Shown here one piece after another: positions 7,558 through 14,230 of a stretch of 20,799 nt of DNA. This DNA is from AP-16 sp046727735 (lineage in GTDB: Bacteria; Pseudomonadota; Alphaproteobacteria; Rhizobiales; Xanthobacteraceae). Where the stretch lies: positions 1 through 20,799 of the forward strand of contig JBKPDF010000091.1 of assembly GCA_046727735.1 (NCBI GenBank), given 5' to 3'. The translations under genes were made by a program, and so were the position numbers. Each line of letters begins with the position of its first letter. Position 1 is the stretch's first letter. The notes under the pieces are model-generated. The model did no database searches. It worked only from the letters and a program-made list of their open reading frames with translations, and was not told the DNA's origin.

Positions 7558-8529
7558 ATGAGAACGCAGCCCCAATCCTCGCTGTCACGACGTAATTTCT
7601 GCTTTTGCTGCGCGGCCACGACTGCTTTCGCTGCTACCGGCGGCTGGCTCACGCCATCCGAAGCATTCGCTCAGGCGCGCGCCATCGTGTTTTTCATCCA
7701 ATCCGCCGCGGCGACCGCCGAGATCGCGGTCCATGACCTGCGCCGCAACGTCAGCGTGCTGGAGGGTTCCGGCGGAAATATCGCCGTGCTTTCCGGACCC
7801 GACGGCAAACTGCTGGTGGACGCGGGCATCGCGGTGTCGCGACCGCGGCTCGCCGCGGCTCTCGCTTCCCTCGGCACCGCGCCGGTGATCCGACTCATCA
7901 ACACGCATTGGCATTTCGATCACACCGACGGCAATGAATGGCTGCACGCGAACGGCGCCGTCATCCTGGCGCACGAGAACACCCGCAAGCGTCTTTCGAC
8001 CGCGCAGCGGGTCGAGGACTGGCGGTTCGATTTCCCGCCATCGGCCGCCGGCGCAGTGCCGACCGAAGTTTTTGCCGGGGAACGAGACTTGACGTTCGCC
8101 GACACGAGACTGTCATTGAAACATTACGAACCGGCGCACACCGACGGCGACATTTCCGTCCGGTTCGCCGACGCCGATGTTCTTCACGTCGGCGACACGT
8201 TTTGGAACGGCATCTACCCGTTCATCGACTATTCGACGGGCGGCAGCATCGACGGCATGATCCGAGCGACCGAGGCCAATCTCGCGACGACGACCGACCG
8301 GACCATCATCATTCCGGGCCACGGGCCGCCGGTCAGCAACAAAGCACAGCTCCAGGAATATCGCGACATGCTGGTGGAAATCCGGGAAAATGTCGCCCGC
8401 CTCAAGCGGCAGGGACGCCCGCTCGACGACGTCATCGCCGCCAAGCCGACCGCGGCACACGACGCCAAATGGGGCCAGTTCGTGATCGATCCCGCCTTCT
8501 TCGCCAAGCTGGTGTTCGCGGGAGTTTGA
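7558..8529 (+). CDS. Tat-exported metallo-beta-lactamase-fold hydrolase
   Basis: 323 residues. The N-terminus has a twin-arginine signal (SRRNFCFCC at 10-18, hydrophobic TTAFAATGG, AFAQA cleavage region), so the folded, metal-loaded enzyme should act in the periplasm. The MBL metal set is complete: HWHFDH at 117-122 (His117, His119, Asp121, His122), His194 in EPAHTDGD, Asp213 in HVGDTFW and His255 in PGHGPP. That predicts a binuclear metal hydrolase; the substrate is unknown. The sequence lacks features that would make it a true antibiotic-degrading beta-lactamase. The start is ATG 7558 behind GAGAGGA, 7 nt away; an upstream in-frame extension has no ribosome site. It is followed after 111 nt by the alpha/beta hydrolase, and the two may form a unit with dps. 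Confidence 0.85.
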   Translation: MRTQPQSSLSRRNFCFCCAATTAFAATGGWLTPSEAFAQARAIVFFIQSAAATAEIAVHDLRRNVSVLEGSGGNIAVLSGPDGKLLVDAGIAVSRPRLAAALASLGTAPVIRLINTHWHFDHTDGNEWLHANGAVILAHENTRKRLSTAQRVEDWRFDFPPSAAGAVPTEVFAGERDLTFADTRLSLKHYEPAHTDGDISVRFADADVLHVGDTFWNGIYPFIDYSTGGSIDGMIRATEANLATTTDRTIIIPGHGPPVSNKAQLQEYRDMLVEIRENVARLKRQGRPLDDVIAAKPTAAHDAKWGQFVIDPAFFAKLVFAGV

Positions 8530-8640
8530 ATTGCAAACGAGCACTGGGGCGGTCAGGCTTGCCGCCCTGCACCAGCCTCGCCTTGCCGGCGCGACCAGCA
8601 AACCCAGGTGACTGCAACGATTAGCGAGGAAAGGCACGCT

Positions 8641-9462
8641 ATGGGCACGATCACGACCAAAGACGGGACCGAGATCTATTTCAAGGACTGGGGCACCGGA
8701 CAGCCGATCGTCTTCAGTCACGGATGGCCGCTCACTGCCGATGCGTTCGAAGACCAGATGTTCTTCTTGGTATCGAAAGGATACCGCTGCATCGCCCACG
8801 ATCGCCGCGGCCACGGGCGGTCCAGCCAGCCGTGGAACGGCAACGACCTCGACACCTATGCCGACGACCTTGCCGAACTGGTCGGCAAGCTCAATCTCGA
8901 ACGCGCGATCCATGTCGGCCATTCCACCGGCGGCGGCGAGGTCGCCCACTATCTCGGCCGCCATGGAACCAAGCGCGTCGCCAAGGCGGTGCTGATGGGG
9001 GCGATACCGCCGCTGATGTTGAAGACGCCGAATAATCCCGCAGGGACGCCGAAAGAAGCCTTCGATCAGCTGCGAGCCGCCGTGCTCGCGGACCGCTCGC
9101 AATTCTGGAAGGACCTGAGCATGCCGTTCTACGGCTACAACCGGCCGGGCGCGAAGGTCTCGGAAGGTGTGCGCAACTCGTTCTGGCTGCAAGGCATGAT
9201 GGCGGGGCTGCCGGCGTCTTATTTGTGCATCAAGGCCTTCTCCGAGACGGACACCACCGAGGACCTGAAGAAAATCGACGTCCCGACGCTGATCCTGCAC
9301 GGCGACGACGACCAGATCGTGCCGATCGCCGCCTCCGCCATGCTGTCGTCGAAGATCGTGAAAAATGCGAAGCTGAAGGTCTACAAAGGCGCACCGCACG
9401 GGATGGCCACGACCCTCAAGGATCAAGTCAACGAGGATCTGCTGGCCTTCATCCGCGGGTGA
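8641..9462 (+). CDS. Alpha/beta hydrolase, cofactor-free haloperoxidase (non-heme chloroperoxidase) type
   Basis: 273 residues, the normal length of this group. It begins MGTITTKDGTEIYFKDWGTG. Other landmarks are the oxyanion HGWP (27-30), RRGHGRSSQPW (55-65), nucleophile Ser95 in GHSTGGGE, acid Asp224 in HGDDDQIVP and His253 in GAPHGM, giving a complete triad. Family members are esterases that can also form peracids from hydrogen peroxide, hence the name; the natural role is usually undefined. There is no signal peptide, so it acts in the cytoplasm. The start is ATG 8641, with GAGGAAAGG about 6 nt upstream. An upstream in-frame ACG-ATT region adds nothing family-like. It stands between the MBL-fold gene and dps, which suggests stress or detoxification, but that is inference from context. 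Confidence 0.9.
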   Translation: MGTITTKDGTEIYFKDWGTGQPIVFSHGWPLTADAFEDQMFFLVSKGYRCIAHDRRGHGRSSQPWNGNDLDTYADDLAELVGKLNLERAIHVGHSTGGGEVAHYLGRHGTKRVAKAVLMGAIPPLMLKTPNNPAGTPKEAFDQLRAAVLADRSQFWKDLSMPFYGYNRPGAKVSEGVRNSFWLQGMMAGLPASYLCIKAFSETDTTEDLKKIDVPTLILHGDDDQIVPIAASAMLSSKIVKNAKLKVYKGAPHGMATTLKDQVNEDLLAFIRG

Positions 9463-9571
9463 TCTCGGAAACTCCATGGCGCGCCGCGAACCGCGGTCGA
9501 GTACCATGGGGCTGTCATCGCAGCCGGCGCAGCGGTACAGTGCTGATCCTCGTCACAGAAGGACACCCCCC

Positions 9572-10096
9572 ATGAGTTCCAAGCCCGCGAAAGCGCTGCG
9601 CATAGCGCCTCTCGAGACACCGAGCGATCTCAAGCCGGATGCGGTTCGCGACATTGCCGGCGCGCTGACCATCCTGCTCGCGGACATGTTTGCGCTCTAC
9701 GTCAAGACCAAGAATTTCCACTGGCACATCTCGGGACCGCACTTCCGAGACTATCACCTGCTGCTGGACGAGCAGGCCGAGCAGATCTTCGCGACCACCG
9801 ACGACATCGCCGAGCGCGTACGCAAGATCGGCGGAACGACCCTGCGCTCGATCGGCCAGGTGGCGCGGCTGCAGCGCGTGCTCGACAACGACGCGGACTT
9901 CGTCACGCCGCTCGACATGATCGCCGAGCTGCGCGACGACAATCGCCAGCTCGCGGCGAACATGCGCGAGACGCACGACCTGTGCGACGAACATGGCGAT
10001 GTCGCCAGCGCGAGCCTGCTGGAGAACTGGATCGATGAAGCCGAGCGGCGCACTTGGTTCCTGTTCGAGACGACGCGCACGCTGGATCGAAGATAG
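9572..10096 (+). CDS. dps: Dps-family DNA-protecting ferritin
   Basis: 174 residues. Dps proteins form 12-subunit shells that oxidise and store iron with hydrogen peroxide and protect DNA in starvation and oxidative stress. All inter-subunit ferroxidase ligands are present with correct spacing: His50 (NFHWH), His62, Asp66, Asp77 and Glu81 (DDIAERVRKIGG). The KTKNFHWHISGPHFRDYH block is the family signature. The N-terminal tail has several Lys/Arg (SSKPAKALR), which could bind DNA. The start is ATG 9572 behind AGAAGGA, 8 nt away. It follows the alpha/beta hydrolase by 109 nt. No OxyR or Fur site could be identified with confidence. Confidence 0.93.
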   Translation: MSSKPAKALRIAPLETPSDLKPDAVRDIAGALTILLADMFALYVKTKNFHWHISGPHFRDYHLLLDEQAEQIFATTDDIAERVRKIGGTTLRSIGQVARLQRVLDNDADFVTPLDMIAELRDDNRQLAANMRETHDLCDEHGDVASASLLENWIDEAERRTWFLFETTRTLDRR

Positions 10097-10181
10097 GCCG
10101 TAAGCGGAGGCAGTCACTGCCCTGGGCGCAGCGGGTGAAGTGATTTTACGATTTCCTAAGATACGTTGAACAGAGCGAAAC

Positions 10182-10218
10182 CGCTGGCCGCAGACCAGCG
10201 TCCCCGCAACGCGGGGAC
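10182..10218. other. Two back-to-back hairpins downstream of dps
   Basis: CGCTGG (10182-10187) pairs with CCAGCG (10195-10200). Immediately after, sharing base 10200, GTCCCCGC pairs with GCGGGGAC across AAC (10200-10218). Both stems are perfect. No T-run follows on either strand, so an intrinsic terminator is not supported. They could protect the dps mRNA 3' end or be part of a structured element. Confidence 0.4.
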
Positions 10219-10233
10219 CTCGATCGGCGGACT

Positions 10234-10261
10234 GATGGATTTCGCTACCGCTCAGCCCATC
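10234..10261. repeat. Palindromic REP-like element, copy B (inverted relative to copy A)
   Basis: GATGGATTTCGCTACCGCTC followed by AGCCCATC. The reverse complement matches the copy at 7179-7206 at 23 of 28 positions, including the GAGCG and CGAAA core. It ends 12 nt before the duplicated glnA terminator. Confidence 0.65.
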
Positions 10262-10273
10262 CTGCGTTTGATG

Positions 10274-10299
10274 AAAAAACGGGGCGCCGAAGCGCCCCG
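10274..10299 (-). terminator. Orphan copy of the glnA rho-independent terminator
   Basis: Read on the minus strand it is CGGGGCGC, loop TTCG, GCGCCCCG, then six T. All 26 bases are identical to the glnA terminator at 14158-14183 and in the same orientation. Flanking bases are also similar on both sides. No minus-strand gene ends here; only a small glnA coding fragment lies upstream of it. Confidence 0.8.
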
Positions 10300-10315
10300 C
10301 TTCCCGTCACCCCGC

Positions 10316-10343
10316 TGTACTGGAGCGCGAGGTCGGAAAGATC
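10316..10343 (-). pseudogene. Fragment of glnA coding sequence (28 bp exact)
   Basis: Bases 10316-10343 equal bases 14746-14773 inside glnA; on the minus strand they encode DLSDLALQY (glnA residues 290-298). In intact glnA this lies 563 nt from the terminator; here only 16 nt separate the two, so the rest of the 3' coding region is missing. Beyond 10343 the likeness fades, and a continued frame meets a stop. It is a non-functional remnant in the leader of the sulfatase operon. Confidence 0.75.
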
Positions 10344-10382
10344 CGCGACGGCGAGCCCCCCTCAAAGGTGGCCGGCTGCGTA

Positions 10383-10402
10383 AATTAGCTATGCCGCTAA
10401 TT
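10383..10402. promoter_or_regulatory. AT-rich inverted repeat upstream of the FGE-sulfatase operon
   Basis: AATTAGC (10383-10389) and GCTAATT (10396-10402) form perfect 7-bp arms around TATGCC. It is conspicuously AT-rich in this genome and ends 71 nt before the FGE start, where an operator of a dimeric regulator would be expected. No regulator gene lies nearby, and the link is inference. Confidence 0.35.
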
Positions 10403-10473
10403 AGAGGTCTGCCGTGCAACGCCCGTGGGTAACGTTTTAGGGAAATCCATTGCAGACAAAGACTGAGGCGATC

Positions 10474-11469
10474 ATGGGCGGGCTTGATGTTGCGTCGCTG
10501 CCACGCCGCGATGATTGGCGGCATGAGCCACCCTCCACCCGGAAGATGATCTGGATTCCCGGCGGCACGTTCCGCATGGGATCCGATCGACATTATCCGG
10601 AGGAAGCTCCGGTTCATCGCGTCGCGGTCGATGGCTTCTGGATGGATCGCACGCCGGTCACTAACCAGCAGTTCAAGCAATTCGTTAAGGCGACCGGACA
10701 CGTCACCTTCGCCGAGATCGCGCCCAATCCCAAGGACTATCCAGGCGCACTGCCGCACATGCTCTATGCCGGCTCGCTCGTGTTCACCCCGCCCAAGCAT
10801 CCGGTCGACCTGCGCAACTGGGCCGAATGGTGGGTCTTCCTCAAGGGCGCCAACTGGCGCCATCCCAGTGGGCCGAAGAGCGAGATCAACAGCCTCGACA
10901 ATCATCCGGTCGTGCACGTGTCATTTGACGACGCGCTTGCCTACGCCAGATGGGCCGACAAGGACTTGCCGACTGAGGCCGAGTGGGAATTTGCCGCGCG
11001 CGGTGAGTTCGATGGCGCGGAGTTCGCCTGGGGCAATGAGTTCACGCCCGGTGGCAAGCACATGGCCAATACCTGGCAGGGCGCTTTCCCGCACGAGAAC
11101 CTCTGCACCGACTGCTTCGCGCGCACATCGCCGGTGACCGCCTTTCCGGCGAATGGCTATGGCGCCTACGACATGATCGGCAATGTCTGGGAATGGACCA
11201 CCGATTGGTACTCGCCCAAGCATCAGGCCGACGCGCCAAAGGCCTGCTGCGTCCCGCAGAACCCGCGCGGAGGGTATGAGGAGGAGAGCTACGATCCCGC
11301 TCAGCCGCAAATCAAGATTCCTCGCAAGGTCATCAAGGGCGGCTCGCATCTATGCGCGCCGAACTACTGCCGCCGCTACCGCCCGGCCGCGCGCCATGCG
11401 GAGGCGGTGGACGCATCCACGAGCCATCTCGGCTTTCGTTGCATCCTGCGGACAGGGAGCAGGTCATGA
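10474..11469 (+). CDS. Formylglycine-generating enzyme (SUMF1/FGE family)
   Basis: 331 residues. FGE is a copper-dependent oxidase that turns the Cys of a C-x-P-x-R motif in type I sulfatases into formylglycine, the catalytic residue. Typical text is MIWIPGGTFRMGSDRHYPEE (25-44), HRVAVDGFWMDRTPVTNQQF (48-67), LPTEAEWEFAARGE (165-178) and GNVWEWTTDWY (236-246). The active-site pair is Cys294 and Cys299 in GGSHLCAPNYCRRYRPAARH, followed by SHLGFRC. This pair separates true FGE from other SUMF1-domain proteins such as EgtB-like enzymes. The start is ATG 10474 with GAGG 6 nt upstream; a TTG at 10450 would add eight residues without support. There is no signal peptide. Its stop overlaps the sulfatase start (ATGA), so the pair is one operon and the sulfatase is the evident substrate. 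Confidence 0.93.
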   Translation: MGGLDVASLPRRDDWRHEPPSTRKMIWIPGGTFRMGSDRHYPEEAPVHRVAVDGFWMDRTPVTNQQFKQFVKATGHVTFAEIAPNPKDYPGALPHMLYAGSLVFTPPKHPVDLRNWAEWWVFLKGANWRHPSGPKSEINSLDNHPVVHVSFDDALAYARWADKDLPTEAEWEFAARGEFDGAEFAWGNEFTPGGKHMANTWQGAFPHENLCTDCFARTSPVTAFPANGYGAYDMIGNVWEWTTDWYSPKHQADAPKACCVPQNPRGGYEEESYDPAQPQIKIPRKVIKGGSHLCAPNYCRRYRPAARHAEAVDASTSHLGFRCILRTGSRS

Positions 11470-14012
11470 GTACCACCGAAGAACGACGTGATATGCCATC
11501 AACTACCGGCAATCCCAGCCGGCGCAATGCTTTGCTTGCCGGCACGACGGCCGCGGTGCTGCTGTTGACACTGGCGGCCGGGGTCGCAACCGCCCAAGAG
11601 GCGACTGGTGTCCCCGGATCGCCCGGCGCGACAACGACGGTCCCCGGCAACCAGCTTCCGCCACCCGATCCGACATTCGGCGGAGTGATCAAGGATGATG
11701 CCCTGCAGTCGAAGCCGTGGTGGCCACCGCGTATCGTGCCACCGCAGAGCGCGCCGAACGTGCTGCTGATCATCACCGACGATGCCGGATTCGGCGTGCC
11801 AAGTACCTTCGGCGGTGTAATCCCGACCCCGACAATGGACCGGATCGCCCAGGACGGCCTACGCTACAACCGGTGCTTCTCCACTGCCTTGTGCTCGCCC
11901 ACGCGGGCCGCGCTGATCACCGGGCGCAACCACCATTCGGCGGGCTTCGGCGTCATCTCGGAGCAGTCGACGGGCTTCCCCGGATACAACAGCATCATCC
12001 CGAAGGAGAAGGCGACCATCGGACGGATCCTGCTGGAGAACGGCTACGCGACCTCATGGTTCGGCAAGGACCACAACACGCCCTCGTTTGCCGCCAGCCA
12101 AGTCGGGCCCTTCGATCAGTGGCCTACCGGGATGGGATTCGAGTACTTCTACGGCTTCGTCGGCGGCGACGCCAACCAGTGGCAGCCGAATCTCTTCCGC
12201 AACACGACGCAGATTTATCCGTTCGAAGGCAAGCCGCCCGGAACCTGGAATCTCGTCACTGCGATGGCGGACGACGCAATCGATTATATGACGCGAATGC
12301 ACCAGATCGACCCGTCAAAGCCTCTCTTCATCAAGTACGCGCCCGGCGCGACGCACGCGCCGCACCATCCAACCAAGGAGTGGGTGGACAAGATCAGCGC
12401 GATGCACCTGTTCGACGACGGCTATGAGAAGGTTCGCGAGCGCATCTTCGAGAATCAGAAGCGGCTCGGCGTGATCCCGAAGGACACGAGGCTCGCGCCC
12501 TGGCCCACAGAAATGCTGAAGCCCTGGGACCAGCTCACCGCGGACGAGAAGAAGCTGTTCATCCGTCAGGTCGACGTCTTCGCGGCCTACGTGGCTTACA
12601 GCGACCACGAGATCGGGCGCGTGATCCAGCATTTCCAGGATCTTGGCCGGCTCGACAACACGCTGGTCATCTACATCAATGGCGACAACGGCACCAGCGC
12701 CGAGGGCGGACCGCTTGGCACGCCGAACGAGGTTGCGTTCTTCAACGGGCTCAATGAGCTGCCGGTCGCGGTGCAGATGAAGTTCTACGACGTCTGGGGC
12801 ACAGAGCAGACGTATAACCACATGTCGGCGGGCTGGGCATGGGCCTTCGACACACCGTTCGACTGGTTCAAGCAGAACGCGTCCAGGCTCGGCGGCACCA
12901 ACCAGAACATGGTCGTCTCGTGGCCGGCACGCATCAAGGACAAGGGAGCCTTGCGCGAGCAGTTCATGCATGTCATCGACGTAGTGCCGACGATCCTAGA
13001 GGCCGCGGGCATCTCTGCGCCGGAATACGTGGACGGCATCAAACAAGCGCCGATCGAAGGCACCAGCTTCCTCTACACTTTCGACGCGACGAACGCCAAG
13101 GCGCCCTCGCGCCATAAGACGCAGTATTTCGAGATGTTCGGACAGTGGGCGCTGTACGACGACGGCTGGATGCTCAGCACCAAAGTCAACGGCGCGCCGT
13201 GGCAAGCGTTCGGTCCGGCGAATCCCGATCCGCTGAACAACCAGGTCCTACAACTCTACGACCTGAACAAGGACTTCAGCCAGACCGACGACATCGCGGC
13301 CAAGAATCCGGAAAAGGTCAAGGAAATGAGGGCGAGGTTCGTCACCGAGGCAAACAAGTACCAGGTCTTTCCGCTCGATGCCTCGGTGGCGGCGCGGATC
13401 GTGGCGCCGCGGCCGAACATCACCGCGGGGCGCACCGAATTCGTCTACACGCGCCCAATGACCGGTTTGCCGCAGGGCGATTCGCCGTCGCTGCTCAATG
13501 CGTCCTATACAATTACGGCCGACATCCAGGTGCCCCAAGGCGGTGCGGAGGGCATGATCCTGACCTCCGGTGGGCGCTTCGGCGGCTATGGCTTCTATCT
13601 TCTAAAAGGCAAACCGGTCTTCCTCTGGAACCTGGTGGACCTGGAGCGCGTGAAGTGGGAGGCCGCCGAAGCCTTGCCGCCCGGACGGCACACGGTCGAG
13701 TTCGATTTCAAGTACGACGGAATCGGCGCCGGAACGCTGGCGTTCAACAACTTCAGCGGCATCGGCCGTCCCGGCACTGGAACGCTCACGGTGGACGGCA
13801 GCGTGGTCGCTACGAAGAAAATGGACCGCACGCTGCCGATGATCCTGCAGTGGGACGAGAGCTTCGACATCGGCTCCGACACGTTGACGGGCGTGAATGA
13901 TGACGACTACAAGCCACCGTTCCCGCTGACCGCCAAGCTGAACAAACCCGCAATTGTCCCCCGAGGACATCAAGAGGCTCCAGGCCGCAATGAGGGAAAA
14001 AGCGCAGAGTGA
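11466..14012 (+). CDS. Tat-exported type I arylsulfatase, C-terminus frameshifted
   Basis: 848 residues. Formylglycine sulfatases hydrolyse sulfate esters. A twin-arginine signal (PSRRNALLAG at 18-26, then a hydrophobic stretch ending near ATAQ) implies periplasmic action after cytoplasmic folding. The nucleophile Cys143 lies in LCSPTRAALITGR; metal ligands include Asp105-Asp106 (ITDD) and GDNG further on. A beta-rich C-terminal domain (about 690-830) is characteristic of the large AtsA-like group. Near the end the annotated frame reads KPAIVPRGHQEAPGRNEG, while the overlapping frame from 13954 to 14016 reads LSPEDIKRLQAAMREKAQSE. That is the kind of tail these enzymes normally have, so a one-base insertion near 13952-13953 is inferred. 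The active site is unaffected. The start ATG 11466 overlaps the FGE stop. Confidence 0.92.
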   Translation: MSTTEERRDMPSTTGNPSRRNALLAGTTAAVLLLTLAAGVATAQEATGVPGSPGATTTVPGNQLPPPDPTFGGVIKDDALQSKPWWPPRIVPPQSAPNVLLIITDDAGFGVPSTFGGVIPTPTMDRIAQDGLRYNRCFSTALCSPTRAALITGRNHHSAGFGVISEQSTGFPGYNSIIPKEKATIGRILLENGYATSWFGKDHNTPSFAASQVGPFDQWPTGMGFEYFYGFVGGDANQWQPNLFRNTTQIYPFEGKPPGTWNLVTAMADDAIDYMTRMHQIDPSKPLFIKYAPGATHAPHHPTKEWVDKISAMHLFDDGYEKVRERIFENQKRLGVIPKDTRLAPWPTEMLKPWDQLTADEKKLFIRQVDVFAAYVAYSDHEIGRVIQHFQDLGRLDNTLVIYINGDNGTSAEGGPLGTPNEVAFFNGLNELPVAVQMKFYDVWGTEQTYNHMSAGWAWAFDTPFDWFKQNASRLGGTNQNMVVSWPARIKDKGALREQFMHVIDVVPTILEAAGISAPEYVDGIKQAPIEGTSFLYTFDATNAKAPSRHKTQYFEMFGQWALYDDGWMLSTKVNGAPWQAFGPANPDPLNNQVLQLYDLNKDFSQTDDIAAKNPEKVKEMRARFVTEANKYQVFPLDASVAARIVAPRPNITAGRTEFVYTRPMTGLPQGDSPSLLNASYTITADIQVPQGGAEGMILTSGGRFGGYGFYLLKGKPVFLWNLVDLERVKWEAAEALPPGRHTVEFDFKYDGIGAGTLAFNNFSGIGRPGTGTLTVDGSVVATKKMDRTLPMILQWDESFDIGSDTLTGVNDDDYKPPFPLTAKLNKPAIVPRGHQEAPGRNEGKSAE

Positions 14013-14157
14013 GTGATCCCGCTTCGACCGCGGAGCGGGCAGAAGGGATTGACCAGTTTATTGGCTACTTCTTCGCCGCCCGGCGTCGGCATGATCGGTT
14101 TGCGGGCAATTTCCGAACGCCGCAACTCATCTTCACAGCAGGCAGAGCGCGTTTCAC

Positions 14158-14183
14158 AAAAAACGGGGCGCCGAAGCGCCCCG
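14158..14183 (-). terminator. Rho-independent terminator of glnA
   Basis: On the minus strand: an 8-bp stem CGGGGCGC/GCGCCCCG with a TTCG tetraloop followed by six T. It sits 47 nt after the glnA stop. An identical copy is at 10274-10299. Between it and the sulfatase stop (14017-14157) I see only a weak CCCGCT...AGCGGG stem and no gene. Confidence 0.85.
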
Positions 14184-14230
14184 TTCCCGTCCTCCCCGCC
14201 GCAACGAATCAGGCGGAAAGGATACGTCGA

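Noticed and set aside
7558..8529. Antibiotic-degrading metallo-beta-lactamase
   Set aside because: The metal ligands are general to the fold; the active-site surroundings and the context do not support antibiotic resistance.
10166..10432. 88-residue plus frame between dps and FGE
   Set aside because: It crosses hairpins, the REP-like element, the orphan terminator and the glnA fragment; no ribosome site and no protein-like pattern.
10450..10473. TTG start for the FGE gene
   Set aside because: The ATG at 10474 has a ribosome site at the right distance, and the extra eight residues match nothing in the family.
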